Made by a program: the position numbers and the translations under genes. Below the pieces are notes generated by a model, which did not search any database, was not told the origin of the DNA, and was given only the letters and a program-made list of their open reading frames with translations. This document shows, piece after piece, positions 7,640 to 17,527 of a stretch of 64,000 nucleotides of DNA (positions are counted from its first letter, which is position 1; every line of letters starts with the position of its first letter). The DNA comes from Caulobacter endophyticus (GTDB lineage Bacteria; Pseudomonadota; Alphaproteobacteria; Caulobacterales; Caulobacteraceae), in assembly GCF_003116815.1 (NCBI RefSeq), contig NZ_QDKQ01000077.1, positions 124,001 through 188,000 of the forward strand, written 5' to 3'.

Positions 7640-10600
7640 ATGAATTCCAAGCGCATTTCCAGGCGCGCCGTTTTGATGAGCGCGACCTTGATCCCGGCTT
7701 TCCTGGCAGGCCAGGCCTGGGCGCAGACCGCTGACGCCCCGCAGAAGACCGCCGCGGCTCAGGGCTCGCCCAATCAAACCTTGGTGGAAGAGGTGGTCGT
7801 CACCGGCTACCGGCAGTCGCTGGAGAGCTCTGCCAACGCCAAGAAGAACACCACCAATTTCATCGACTCCATCTTCGCCGAGGACATCGGCAAATTCCCC
7901 GACCTGAACCTGACGGAATCGCTGCAGCGCCTGCCTGGCGTGCAAATTGACCGCGACACCTCCGGCGAAGGGACCTACGTCAATGTTCGAGGTCTCAGCG
8001 CCGGCTTCACGGTCCTGACCGTCAACGGCTTCGCTGTCAGCACCTCGAGCAACGGCACCAACGAAGGCCGCGGGTCGAGCCTGGACATCCTGCCGTCCGA
8101 ACTTTTCCGTAGCCTGACGCTGAGCAAATCGCCGATCGCCAGCGGGGTGGAAGGCGGCACCGCCGGCTCGATCGACATGCAGCCGATCGGCCCGTTCGAT
8201 CGCAAGGGCTTCCACCTGAACCTACAAGCCCAGGGTTCTTACCAGGACGCCAATGGGACGGCCACGCCCCGGGCGGCGGCGATCGTAAGCAACACGTGGC
8301 AAGACACCAAGATCGGCGATTTCGGAATCCTGATCGCCGGGGCCTTCGCCGACAAGGACTACCGCAGCGAGATTTTCAACACCGTGGGCTACACCACGAT
8401 GAGCCTGGGCGCGGCCTGCCGCAACACCACCTTGGGCTGTAACTCCCTGACAATCGATCCCGCCAGCGCCCCGGCGACGAACCGCACGGCCGGTTATGGC
8501 GGCGGGGCGGGCGCCACCCTGACCACCATTCCCACAAACGTGCCATCGGAGCTTGGCCTAGGTCGGGCTGGGACGGCCCTCGTCCAATGCGGCAACGGCG
8601 TGGCCGGCGGCACCTCGGGCCTGTCCTGCCAGGACCTCAGCTATGTCATCGTCCCGCGTCTGGTGCGCGCCGAGCAGGTCGTCGGCAAGCGAGATCGCAC
8701 GACGGGCATGCTGAACCTTGAATGGCGGCCCACCAGCAAGCTGCGCTTCAAGTTCGACTCCATCCTCTCGGAGTCGAACAACAACTTTGGTCAGTATGAC
8801 GTCATGCTGACGGTGCGCAGCTACAACAACAACATCCCGATCAATTTCGTCGCCGATCAGAACAGGGTCCTGACCTCGGGCACGTTCGGCAACGCCTACT
8901 TCCTCAACCAAAGCACTGACGCGCAGAGCTCTACGAGGCTGTTCTACCGATCGCTGAAAGGCGAATGGGATATCGCCAGGCATCTGAAGTTCTCCATGGC
9001 CGGGATGATCAATTCCGGCAAGTTCACCAACGACTCGATCGTCTACACGCTGCAGTCGGCGCCGGGGCAGGTGCAGCCCACCGTCTACGCCGCCGGCGTC
9101 GCCGCGCCCGCTGGCGGCGGGCCTTCGTCGAACCTGACGCCGCTCAACACCGGACAATATGCCGTCTACAGCTACACCCCCGGTGACCTGACGCCGCAGC
9201 TGTCGTCCAACATCAATCTGCCCACCTACACCAACTGGTACTGGAACAGCATCCAGATCGCCCCCAACCGTCAAGATCTCGAGCAGAAGTCGATCCGCGC
9301 CGACCTCAAATGGGGTGACTCGCGATTCCTGGCCGTCTCGGCTGGTGTGATGAAGTCGACCTTCGATCGGCACATCGTCAGCTGGAACGTCTCCGACTGC
9401 GCCTTCCGCAACAACTGCACCTCGACCTTCACCTCCACCCAGACCTCGGTTCTGGGCGCCATCCCCAATTCGGCGCTGGCCCAATATCTGACCGATCTGC
9501 CGTCGATGAAGCTCTTCAAGGGCTCGCCGATCAATGCCGGGTTCAACGGCGGATGGCAGGTGATCGACTTCGCCAAGCTGCGCAAGGCGGTCAACTTCGA
9601 CTACTACATCAATCAGACTAATCCCGGCGATCAGCCGTCCAATTACCTGAACACCTATTCGCCGCGCCTGCTCACCGAAGACACCAACTCAGCCTACCTG
9701 ATGGCGGAGGGCAGCCACGATGTCTTCGGGCGTGACCTGCGCTTCAACACCGGCGTGCGCTATACCGAGACCGAGCAATCGGTGGCCGGCATCGTCAACG
9801 ATTTCCTGGTCGGCGGCGGCACCCGCACCGCCCCCAAGACCACTAGCCGTAGCCACAACTGGTTGCCCAGCGCGAACCTGGCTTATTTCCTGACCGACCG
9901 CCTCGTCGTGCGCGGCGCGGCGGCCCGTACAGTCACGCGGCCCAATCCCCAGGACTTGGCTCCCAGCTTCGGTCTCAGCCTGGACGCCGACACTTTCACC
10001 AAGGGCAACCCCTCGCTGTCGCCCTTCTACGCCAACAACTACGACTTGGGCGTGGAGTGGTATCCCAAGTCGAAAACCGTGCTGACCTTCAACGTCTGGG
10101 CCAAGGACATCTACGACTACCCGGCCACGCTCGATGTCAGCACGCCGTTCGCCGAGACCGGCCTGGTCTTTGACCGCCTCAGCGACCGTCAGAAAACCGG
10201 CGTCACCAACCTAGGCAACGGCGATCCCACCGCCGCGCGCATCATCGTGCGCCAAAAGCTAAACTCCGATGTCGTCGTCAAGCTGGTCGGCCAGGAGTTT
10301 CAGTGGAACCAGCCGTTGGATTTCGTCGTCAAAGGGCTCGGTTTCAGCGGCAACGTGACCCACATCTCCCAGTCGCTCTCGGGGGAGGCGCCGCCGACCT
10401 TGAATCCCAAATCTCTGATCGCGGGCCTGGCGCCATGGACCTATAACGGCACGCTCTACTACGAGCTGAAAAACGGCTTCTCGGCCCGTCTGTCCTACAC
10501 CCATCGGGACGAGAACCTTCAGACGGTGGGGCCGACGAACAACGTTCCCGGAGATCTCTATTCGACGGCGACCAACTATATGGACGCCCAGATCAGCTTC

Positions 10601-10756
10601 CCGGTAAAGGGCTACAAGCAGGCCAGGGTCACCATTCAGGCCCAGAACCTACTCAAGCAAGTCCAGCTCAACCAATACGAAAACCGAGAGTCCCAGCCCG
10701 ACGGCGCGACCTATGCTGGCCGCACCTTCGTGGTGGGCGTGCGGGCTAGCTTCTGA
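7640..10756 (+). CDS. TonB-dependent receptor, probable oligosaccharide importer
   Basis: A protein of 1038 residues with a signal peptide cleaved after AGQAWAQ. A TonB box region follows (EEVVVTGYRQSLESS), then a plug domain with IPEDIGKFPD-like text (here AEDIGKFPDLNLTESLQRLPG) and a large beta-barrel ending in a terminal aromatic (VGVRASF). The VTGYRQSL and FPDLNLTESLQR motifs are typical of the large carbohydrate-linked receptors of Caulobacterales. It lies between manD and GH115, so import of glucuronoxylan oligosaccharides is likely. The signal has a Tat-like SRRAVLM, which is unusual for this class. The start is set by the GGGAGGGAACG ribosome-binding site. Confidence 0.93.
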   Translation: MNSKRISRRAVLMSATLIPAFLAGQAWAQTADAPQKTAAAQGSPNQTLVEEVVVTGYRQSLESSANAKKNTTNFIDSIFAEDIGKFPDLNLTESLQRLPGVQIDRDTSGEGTYVNVRGLSAGFTVLTVNGFAVSTSSNGTNEGRGSSLDILPSELFRSLTLSKSPIASGVEGGTAGSIDMQPIGPFDRKGFHLNLQAQGSYQDANGTATPRAAAIVSNTWQDTKIGDFGILIAGAFADKDYRSEIFNTVGYTTMSLGAACRNTTLGCNSLTIDPASAPATNRTAGYGGGAGATLTTIPTNVPSELGLGRAGTALVQCGNGVAGGTSGLSCQDLSYVIVPRLVRAEQVVGKRDRTTGMLNLEWRPTSKLRFKFDSILSESNNNFGQYDVMLTVRSYNNNIPINFVADQNRVLTSGTFGNAYFLNQSTDAQSSTRLFYRSLKGEWDIARHLKFSMAGMINSGKFTNDSIVYTLQSAPGQVQPTVYAAGVAAPAGGGPSSNLTPLNTGQYAVYSYTPGDLTPQLSSNINLPTYTNWYWNSIQIAPNRQDLEQKSIRADLKWGDSRFLAVSAGVMKSTFDRHIVSWNVSDCAFRNNCTSTFTSTQTSVLGAIPNSALAQYLTDLPSMKLFKGSPINAGFNGGWQVIDFAKLRKAVNFDYYINQTNPGDQPSNYLNTYSPRLLTEDTNSAYLMAEGSHDVFGRDLRFNTGVRYTETEQSVAGIVNDFLVGGGTRTAPKTTSRSHNWLPSANLAYFLTDRLVVRGAAARTVTRPNPQDLAPSFGLSLDADTFTKGNPSLSPFYANNYDLGVEWYPKSKTVLTFNVWAKDIYDYPATLDVSTPFAETGLVFDRLSDRQKTGVTNLGNGDPTAARIIVRQKLNSDVVVKLVGQEFQWNQPLDFVVKGLGFSGNVTHISQSLSGEAPPTLNPKSLIAGLAPWTYNGTLYYELKNGFSARLSYTHRDENLQTVGPTNNVPGDLYSTATNYMDAQISFPVKGYKQARVTIQAQNLLKQVQLNQYENRESQPDGATYAGRTFVVGVRASF

Positions 10757-10851
10757 CGAGCGTCCAATCCCTGGCTCGCCCTCAAGGAGCCGAAGCGGGG
10801 ACCGAGTTTGATCTTCGCGGCCGCTTCTTCCCCTGGCCGCAAGATCCTCCT

Positions 10852-10880
10852 GGGCGGCGCGCTTGCGCGCCGCCCGTTTT
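10852..10880 (+). terminator. Rho-independent terminator after the TonB receptor
   Basis: A 10-bp perfect stem (GGGCGGCGCG, loop CTTG, CGCGCCGCCC) is followed by GTTTTC and further T-rich sequence. It sits about 95 nt after the receptor stop and 50 nt before the GH115 start, so GH115 probably has its own promoter or depends on read-through. Confidence 0.8.
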
Positions 10881-10928
10881 CTTGGCTTTTCCTCCGCGAC
10901 GCCTCGCGGGGGCCTGGAGCTGATCCGC

Positions 10929-13775
10929 ATGAAATACCTCCTCGCCGCCATCGGTATGTGCACGACCATGGCTTTGAGCTGGGGCGCTCAAGCCGCTCCG
11001 AGCGCCGCGATCACCCCCGTGAGTGTGGTCTCTCCTTCCGCTAAGGGCGCTTTGAGTTTGGTGGCCGCAGGCCAGCCAGCCTTCGTCGTCGTTGATGCGG
11101 CCGACCTTCCTGCGGTTCGTCGCGTGGCGGTCGACTTGCAGGCCGATCTGGCGCGCGTCGCCGGCGCTGAGGTCCCAACCCAGGCCGCCAAGGGCCAGCC
11201 GATCGTGATCTTGGGAACCATCGGCCATAGTCCGGTGATCGATCGGCTGATCGCCGAGCGCAAGCTCGACGTCTCGGGGATCGCGGGCCAATGGGAGGGC
11301 TTCGTCCAGCAGGTGGTCGATAAGCCCGCGCCCGGCGTCGCCCGGGCTCTGGTGATTGCCGGCGCGGACCGGCGGGGGGCAATCTTCGGGGCCTACGATC
11401 TTTCCGAGCGCATCGGCGTGTCGCCCTGGGCCTGGTGGGCGGACGTGCCGACGCCTGTGCGCCAGGATCTGGCCGTGTCGCCTGGCCGGCGCGCGCAGAA
11501 GCCCGTCGTCAAGTACCGGGGGATCTTCCTCAACGATGAAGACCCGGGGCTGTCCAGCTGGGCCAAGATCCGCTTTGGCGGGGTCAATTCCCAAATGTAC
11601 GAGAAGGTGTTCGAGCTCATCCTGCGCTTGCGCGGCAACTATCTGTGGCCGGCGATGTGGGGAAAATCGATCTTTGAGGACGATCCGCTGAGCGCCCAGC
11701 AGGCCGACGCCTACGGCGTGGTGCTGGGCACCTCTCACCACGAACCCATGATGCGGGCCCAAAAGGATTGGGCGCGCCAGGGCGGCGGGGCGTGGGACTA
11801 CACAACCAACAAGGCGGCCCTAGAGGCGTTTTGGCGAGACGGCGTTAGGCGCATGGGCGCGCGCGAAAGCGTGGTCACCATCGGTATGCGCGGTGACGGC
11901 GACGAGCCAATGACCAAGGGCACCGCGACCGAGCTCCTGGAGACGATCGTCGGCGATCAGCGTCGCATCCTGGGGGAGGTGACCGGCAAGGATCCGGCTG
12001 CCACCCCCCAGGTCTGGGCGCTCTACAAGGAGGTGCAGGACTATTACGATGCTGGCATGCGCGTGCCCGACGACGTGACCCTGCTTTTTTCTGACGACAA
12101 TTGGGGAAACATCCGCCGGCTCCCCGAGCCGGGCAAGGCGCGCGCCGGCGGCTATGGTGTCTACTACCACTTTGACTATGTCGGCGGACCACGCAGCTAC
12201 AAGTGGATCAACACCAACCAGATCGAGCGAACCTGGGAGCAAATGAAACTGGCGGCCGACTACGGCGCGGACAAGCTTTGGATCGTCAACGTCGGTGATC
12301 TCAAGCCAATGGAACTGCCCGTCTCGTTTTTCCTCGACATGGCCTGGGACCCGGCCGGCATGTCGGTGGAGGCCATGGATCGTTACGCGACCGATTGGGC
12401 CAAAGCTCAGTTCGGCGCAGCGCCAGGTGAAGCGATCGGTCCGCTCCTGGAAGGCTACACCCGGCTAAACGCCCGCCGCAAACCCGAACTCCTCAATCCC
12501 GACACCTTCAGCCTGATCCATGAGCGCGAAGCCGAACGCGTCCTGGCCGAATGGGACGATCTGGAGGCGCGCACGCTGAAGGTGGGCGCTACCCTGCCGA
12601 CGGCCTACCGCGACGCGTTTTTCCAACTTGTTCAATATCCGATCCAGGCCAGCGCCAACCTGACGCGGCTCTACGTCGCCGCCGGTCGAAACCAGCTCTA
12701 TGCCGCGCAGGGCCGGGCCTCGGCCAAGGCTTGGGGCGATCAGGTCGGCGTCCTATTCGCCCGCGACAGTGAACTCACCCGGCAATATCACGAGGATGTC
12801 GCCGGCGGAAAATGGCGCGGCATGATGAGCCAAGTCCATATCGGCTATACAAGCTGGGACCAACCGCGCGCAAACACGCCGCCCTCCATCAAGTCCGTGC
12901 CTCCGGGCCAACCACGCGGGCTCGGCGTCGCCGTCGAGGGCAACTCCAAGGCGACCTGGGCCGGATCAGGCGCTGGGGTCCAACTGCCCGTCCTGGACGT
13001 CGACTCCGTGGGTTCGCGTTGGATTGATGTGTTCCACGGCGGCAAGCCGTTCGCCTTCACCGCAACCGCCGACCAGTCCTGGCTCAAGATCAGTCAGCGA
13101 GCCGGACGCGTCGATCAGGATGTACGTCTGGAGATTTCGGTGGACTGGCGGAAGGCCCCGACTGGCCTGACCCTGGCTCAAGTCGAGATCCAAGGTGGGA
13201 ACGGTGAACGTGTCGCTGTGACCGTACCGGTCTCCAAACCCGCTGGCCGGCGCCAGGGCTATGTCGAGGTCGCCGGCCTCTTGACCATTGAAGCCGAGCA
13301 TTACAGTCGGGCCGTCGCCAAGGACGGGCTGGACTGGCGAACGATCCCCAATCTGGGCCGCACGCTTTCGGGCGTCGCCGCCTTCCCTTCGACAGCGCCC
13401 TCGTCGGAGCCCGGTGGTGGCCCCTGGCTCGAATATCCTGTCGACCTGCAAAAGCCCGGCGCGCTGGACGTCATCGTTCTCGCCGCGCCTAGCCTGGATT
13501 TCCGGGGCAAGGAGGGTTTGCGGTTCGGGGTCTCATTCGATGATGGGCCAGTCAAGATCGTTACGCTCAACCTCAAGCCCGACACCAATGATTGGAACCG
13601 GGCGGTGGCGAGCAACGCGGCCGTCGGTCGCGCGCATTTCACCCTGGCGAAGGGCGGGGCTCGCACCCTCAAGCTTTGGAGGATAGACCCGGGCTTGGTC
13701 TTTGAAACGGTGATGACGACCCGGCAAGGCCTGCCGGCGACCTTCTTGGGACCGCGCGAGAGCATCCGACGTTGA
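10929..13775 (+). CDS. Glycoside hydrolase family 115 (xylan alpha-1,2-glucuronidase)
   Basis: A protein of 948 residues with a Sec signal ending around GAQAAPSA. An N-terminal alpha/beta domain (about 30-170) is followed by the GH115 catalytic barrel with KYRGIFLNDEDPGL, LRGNYLWPAMWG, GTSHHEPMMRAQKDW and YYHFDYVGGPRSYKWI, all strong family signatures. C-terminal beta-sandwich domains include EAEHYSR. GH115 enzymes remove (4-O-methyl-)glucuronic acid side chains from xylan polymers and oligomers. With the GH10 xylanase, manD and the receptor this forms a coherent glucuronoxylan pathway. The ATG at 10929 was chosen because the signal peptide begins there, with GGAG upstream. Confidence 0.94.
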   Translation: MKYLLAAIGMCTTMALSWGAQAAPSAAITPVSVVSPSAKGALSLVAAGQPAFVVVDAADLPAVRRVAVDLQADLARVAGAEVPTQAAKGQPIVILGTIGHSPVIDRLIAERKLDVSGIAGQWEGFVQQVVDKPAPGVARALVIAGADRRGAIFGAYDLSERIGVSPWAWWADVPTPVRQDLAVSPGRRAQKPVVKYRGIFLNDEDPGLSSWAKIRFGGVNSQMYEKVFELILRLRGNYLWPAMWGKSIFEDDPLSAQQADAYGVVLGTSHHEPMMRAQKDWARQGGGAWDYTTNKAALEAFWRDGVRRMGARESVVTIGMRGDGDEPMTKGTATELLETIVGDQRRILGEVTGKDPAATPQVWALYKEVQDYYDAGMRVPDDVTLLFSDDNWGNIRRLPEPGKARAGGYGVYYHFDYVGGPRSYKWINTNQIERTWEQMKLAADYGADKLWIVNVGDLKPMELPVSFFLDMAWDPAGMSVEAMDRYATDWAKAQFGAAPGEAIGPLLEGYTRLNARRKPELLNPDTFSLIHEREAERVLAEWDDLEARTLKVGATLPTAYRDAFFQLVQYPIQASANLTRLYVAAGRNQLYAAQGRASAKAWGDQVGVLFARDSELTRQYHEDVAGGKWRGMMSQVHIGYTSWDQPRANTPPSIKSVPPGQPRGLGVAVEGNSKATWAGSGAGVQLPVLDVDSVGSRWIDVFHGGKPFAFTATADQSWLKISQRAGRVDQDVRLEISVDWRKAPTGLTLAQVEIQGGNGERVAVTVPVSKPAGRRQGYVEVAGLLTIEAEHYSRAVAKDGLDWRTIPNLGRTLSGVAAFPSTAPSSEPGGGPWLEYPVDLQKPGALDVIVLAAPSLDFRGKEGLRFGVSFDDGPVKIVTLNLKPDTNDWNRAVASNAAVGRAHFTLAKGGARTLKLWRIDPGLVFETVMTTRQGLPATFLGPRESIRR

Positions 13776-13897
13776 ACATAGACGCTTTGCCAGCCGGCCA
13801 TGCATCGGGGCCAACGCGCCTGATCTGCGACCGAGCTGAGGAGCGCCTGGGTCGAGAGCGAAAGCGGCGCCCTTCGAAAGGTAAAGGCCCGAGCTGA

Positions 13898-14659
13898 TCA
13901 GATGACCGAGCGGCGGGCGATTTCCAGGCGTCTTGCCTGCACGTTGTTTCGAGCCTGCTCCACGGCGTCGAGCTCGGTTGCGGTCAGCAGGTTCTCGATC
14001 ACTCGGCTCAAGTGATCGCGCATGGCGGCGCGCGCGTCTTTCGGGTCTCGCGACCGCAGCGCCAGGAGGATGGCCTGGTGGTCGTCGATCAGGGGGCGGA
14101 TGCCGACTTGGCGCCCTCGCTCCAGCATGGCGCGGCAAAGCGGCGACTTGTAGCGAAGGTCCCAGAGGTTCTCCACCACGGTCACCAAGGCGCTGTTTCG
14201 GGTGGCCTGGGCGATCGCGACATGAAAGCGGCGGTCTGCCAGGTCGCCTTTTATGTCCCGCTGATTTTCATCGACCATGTCGGCCATGATCGCTTCAAGT
14301 TGATCAAGCTCGGCCTCGGTAATCGTGCTGGCGGCTAGGGCGCAGGTCTCGCCTTCGATCAGTCGACGCGCTTCGGTCAGCTCGAAAGCGCCGATGTCCA
14401 GTTCGCTCGCCGTGGTCTTCGATTGCGGCTCATCCAGGACATAGACGCCCGACCCGTGGCGCGCTTCGACCAGTCCGTGGATTTCCAGAGCGATCATCGC
14501 CTCGCGCACGGTAGGCCGGCTGACCTTGAATTCTTCCGCCAGTTCGCGTTCCGACGGCAGCCTGTTGCCGGCAGCGTACTGGCCCGAGCGGATCGCCTCC
14601 GAGATCGCCCTGGCGACCTGCTGATAGAGCTTTTGGGTCTCGGCGGTCGAAATGGTCAT
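13898..14659 (-). CDS. GntR-family regulator, FadR subfamily
   Basis: A protein of 253 residues from the ATG at 14659 (an in-frame ATG at 14698 is possible). The N-terminal winged helix contains GNRLPSERELAEEFKVSRPT and a GSGVYVL wing. The all-helical FCD ligand domain follows, with DRRFHVAIAQATRNSALV and the ALRSRDPKDARAAMRDHL helix. FadR-type regulators of this kind often answer hexuronates (ExuR/UxuR) or other organic acids. Its place at the end of the glucuronoxylan locus suggests that it senses a uronate intermediate. It faces the GH115 gene tail to tail. Confidence 0.92.
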   Translation of the reverse strand: MTISTAETQKLYQQVARAISEAIRSGQYAAGNRLPSERELAEEFKVSRPTVREAMIALEIHGLVEARHGSGVYVLDEPQSKTTASELDIGAFELTEARRLIEGETCALAASTITEAELDQLEAIMADMVDENQRDIKGDLADRRFHVAIAQATRNSALVTVVENLWDLRYKSPLCRAMLERGRQVGIRPLIDDHQAILLALRSRDPKDARAAMRDHLSRVIENLLTATELDAVEQARNNVQARRLEIARRSVI

Positions 14660-14981
14660 AGTGCTCTCATGCCGAGCTTCAGCAATTAAGGAAACCAAAT
14701 TTGTCCAAGGTTACAGTTTGGGCGCTGTCGTGTGGATCCGCAATTCGCCGCCCAACCATGCCGTAGAGTCGGCGTCGACGGGTTTGCGTCGGTGGGAAGA
14801 CCCCACGCGCTACCCTCTGCGACGAGGTCCGCTCGGCGGCCGGCCGAGCACCGCTTTGGTGAAGGAGATTTTCGAGGGCGTCGGTTGAGCACGCAAAGAG
14901 CCGATGCTGAAAGCTCCACGAAAGCTTTGGCTTCCATAGGCCAAACGCCGCGAAATTGCGGTGTTGTCGGACCCGCCGAAG

Positions 14982-15779
14982 ATGAAATTCCTCCCCCTCG
15001 TCGCCTGTTTCGCAAGCCTCGTCGTCGGCCACGGCGTCGCCTACGCCCAAGACCAGGACCGCGACGGCCTGCATCTGGCGCTCGGCGCGGTCGGCGTCTA
15101 TCGGCCCGAGTACAAGGGGGCCAAGGATTACGAAGTCGCGCCCTTGCCCTTCGTTGGGTTTCGCTACGGTCGCGGCGACGTCTATGTCAGCCTCGAGGGC
15201 CGCGCGCTCCGGGCCAACCTCCTGCCGAGCGGTTGGCTGGAAGCCGGGCCGATCCTGACCTTCGAGCGTGGCCGCGACGGCGACATCAAGAACCTGGCGG
15301 TGCGCCGGCTTGGCGAGATCGACGACGCCGTCAATGCGGGCGTCTTCGCGCGCAAGCGCTTGGCTCTGGCGGGGGGCGAGCTGAAGATCGGAGGCGAGGT
15401 TCTCACCGACACCGGCAAGGTGCACGAAGGCGTCCTGGCCGAGTTCGGCCTCGACTACGACCGCCCGCTCAATGATCGCTGGAGCGCGGGGGCGAGCCTT
15501 TCGACCACCTGGGCCGACCGCAAATACATGCAGACCTACTTCGGCGTCTCCGGGGCCGGCGCTCTGGCCAGCGGCCTTTCGCCCTATGCCGCCGACAAGG
15601 GGATCGAAAACGTCGAAGCTGGCGCGACCCTGCGCTATCGGATCACCGATCGCTGGAGCGCCTTGGCCAATGCAAGCTATCGCCGTCTCGTTGACAGCGC
15701 CGCCGACAGCCCCATAGTCGCCCGCGAAGGCTCGGCCGATCAGGGCCAATTGGCCTTGGCTCTCTTCTACAGCTTCTAA
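14982..15779 (+). CDS. MipA/OmpV family outer-membrane protein
   Basis: A protein of 265 residues with a signal peptide (about 1-23, ending GVAYAQ) and a beta-barrel of MipA/OmpV type: YRPEYKGAKDYEVAPLPFVGFRYG near the N-terminus is split in the family-typical way, and YSF closes the C-terminus. MipA proteins scaffold murein-synthesis enzymes in E. coli, but most homologues have no defined function. The gene ends 5 nt before a response regulator, so the two are probably co-transcribed. A start 7 codons earlier is possible, but MKFLPLVACF begins the signal peptide. Confidence 0.88.
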   Translation: MKFLPLVACFASLVVGHGVAYAQDQDRDGLHLALGAVGVYRPEYKGAKDYEVAPLPFVGFRYGRGDVYVSLEGRALRANLLPSGWLEAGPILTFERGRDGDIKNLAVRRLGEIDDAVNAGVFARKRLALAGGELKIGGEVLTDTGKVHEGVLAEFGLDYDRPLNDRWSAGASLSTTWADRKYMQTYFGVSGAGALASGLSPYAADKGIENVEAGATLRYRITDRWSALANASYRRLVDSAADSPIVAREGSADQGQLALALFYSF

Positions 15780-15784
15780 CTCGC

Positions 15785-16480
15785 ATGCGCGCCCTGCTGA
15801 TCGAGGACAATGTTCGGCTTGGTCAGGCGACCATGCGGTCGCTGGTCAAGGCCGGCTTTGCCATCGACCTCTTCGAAACCATCGACGATGGGTGGCACGC
15901 CTGGCGTAGCGTGGCTTACGAGGCGGTGATCCTCGACATCATCCTAGGCCAGGACAGTGGCCTTGATCTCCTGGCGAAGGCCAGGGCGGCGGGCTTGCGC
16001 ACGCCGGTTCTGATGCTGACGGCCCTGGGCTCGGTCGACCAACGGGTCCAGGGTCTCGAGCAAGGCGCTGATGACTATCTCGTCAAACCCTTCGCGATCG
16101 AGGAGCTGGTCGCGCGGCTGCGGGCGCTGGGGCGCAGGCCAGCGCTCACCGCCGCGGGCGTTATGCGCTATGGCCGGCTTCGCTACGACCAGAGCGGCAA
16201 CGAGATCAGCGTGGGGGAGGCGCGTTCGCCCCTCTCCCGGGGCGAAAGCATCGTGCTCGAGCGCTGCCTGCGTCATCCCGAGCGGGTCGTCAGCAGGTCC
16301 CAGCTGGGCGAGAGCCTCCACAGCCTCGATCAGGACTACACCGACAACTCCATCCAGATGCATGTCCATCGGGTGCGCCGCAAGATGGCCGACCTCGGCG
16401 CGGATGTGACCATCCGAGCCCTGCGCGGTCTGGGCTACATGCTCGTTCGGTTGGAAGGCGGCGCGGCGGTGGAGGACTGA
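15785..16480 (+). CDS. OmpR/PhoP-type response regulator
   Basis: A protein of 231 residues. The receiver domain carries the acidic pocket (IEDN at residues 6-9), the phospho-accepting Asp at 51 (VILDIILGQ), a conserved Thr in LMLTALG and Lys at 101 or so in YLVKPF. The C-terminal winged helix has the NSIQMHVHRVRRKM recognition helix and the RALRGLGYML wing. It lies 5 nt behind mipA. The nearest histidine kinase is encoded tail to tail (16484-17527) with only 3 nt between the stops; the two are a likely pair although not in one operon. Confidence 0.94.
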   Translation: MRALLIEDNVRLGQATMRSLVKAGFAIDLFETIDDGWHAWRSVAYEAVILDIILGQDSGLDLLAKARAAGLRTPVLMLTALGSVDQRVQGLEQGADDYLVKPFAIEELVARLRALGRRPALTAAGVMRYGRLRYDQSGNEISVGEARSPLSRGESIVLERCLRHPERVVSRSQLGESLHSLDQDYTDNSIQMHVHRVRRKMADLGADVTIRALRGLGYMLVRLEGGAAVED

Positions 16481-16483
16481 CCC

Positions 16484-17527
16484 TCAAGTCCAACGGCGAA
16501 AGTCGAGCTCAAAGCAGGCGCCGCGCGCCAAGGGGGCCAGACGCACCCTGCCGCCATGGCGCTCCATGATCTGACGCACGATCGACAGGCCAAGCCCCGC
16601 GCCCGGCCCTTGGGGATCGCCACGGCTGAAGCGCTCGAACAGTCGGGCCCTGGCCTCCGCCGGCACGCCGGTCCCATCGTCGGAGACGCAGACCAGGCCA
16701 TCGGCGTCGATGGTCACCAGGATCTCGACGCCGCTCGGGGTGTGGCGCACGGCGTTTTCGAGCAGATTGCGCAACGCGGTTTCGACGAGATCGGGCTGAC
16801 CCTCGATCATCAGCCGCTCGATCACGTTGTCGAAGCCCACGGTTCGACCGCTGGAGAGCACGAAGCTGGCCATGTCGCTGGTCACATCGCGCGCCAAGGC
16901 GACGAGATCGAACGAATGCGTCTGGGCCAGGGCGCCGCTTTCGGCCTCGGCCAAGGCCAGGAGTTGGGCCACCAGGCGCCCGAGCCGCTCGAACTCCTCG
17001 CTGGCGGCGCGGCGCTCGTCCGGCTCCAGCAAGCTCTCGACCTGGGCGCGCAGGATGGCCAGGGGCGTTCGCAGCTCGTGCGCGGCGTTCGCCGAAAAAT
17101 CGCGCTGCGCTCGCCAGCCGGCCTCCAGGCGATCGAGCGTGGCGTTGAACGCCTCGACCAACGGGGCGACCTCGCGCGGAGCCGACGCCACGGGCAAACG
17201 GGCGTGGATGGTGGCTGGACCGATATCGGCCGCCAGCAGAGACAATCGCCGCAGCGGGCGAAGGCCAACGTGCAGGGTGGCGTAGATGGCCACCATCATC
17301 AGGGCGATGAACACCAGGATCATCGGCAGCCGCTCGCTGGCCTCGATCACCAGGCGCATTGGATTGAGGCGCGCGATGACCGGCAGCGTCACCGTCTCTT
17401 GGTTTCGTCCCAGGAGCTCGGCGACGACAAAGCCCCAGGCGACCACCAGAACGACTGAGGGAAACAGCATCCAGAGCAGGGATCGGCCCCAGCGCCGGGG
17501 CGGCAGACCAAGCAAGGCGCGCGGCAT
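16484..17527 (-). CDS. Sensor histidine kinase, distal gene of the mla operon
   Basis: A protein of 347 residues. Two membrane helices (about 18-39 and 67-89) flank only a short periplasmic loop. A HAMP-like linker follows, then the H-box ANAAHELRTPLAIL (H150), the N-box LRNLLENAVRHTP, and G-boxes DDGTGVP and GAGLGLSIV. This is the QseC/PmrB-like layout with a small sensor loop. The ATG overlaps the mlaF stop by 1 nt (TGATG), so it is translationally coupled to the lipid transporter. Its likely partner is the convergent response regulator at 15785-16480. Confidence 0.93.
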   Translation of the reverse strand: MPRALLGLPPRRWGRSLLWMLFPSVVLVVAWGFVVAELLGRNQETVTLPVIARLNPMRLVIEASERLPMILVFIALMMVAIYATLHVGLRPLRRLSLLAADIGPATIHARLPVASAPREVAPLVEAFNATLDRLEAGWRAQRDFSANAAHELRTPLAILRAQVESLLEPDERRAASEEFERLGRLVAQLLALAEAESGALAQTHSFDLVALARDVTSDMASFVLSSGRTVGFDNVIERLMIEGQPDLVETALRNLLENAVRHTPSGVEILVTIDADGLVCVSDDGTGVPAEARARLFERFSRGDPQGPGAGLGLSIVRQIMERHGGRVRLAPLARGACFELDFRRWT

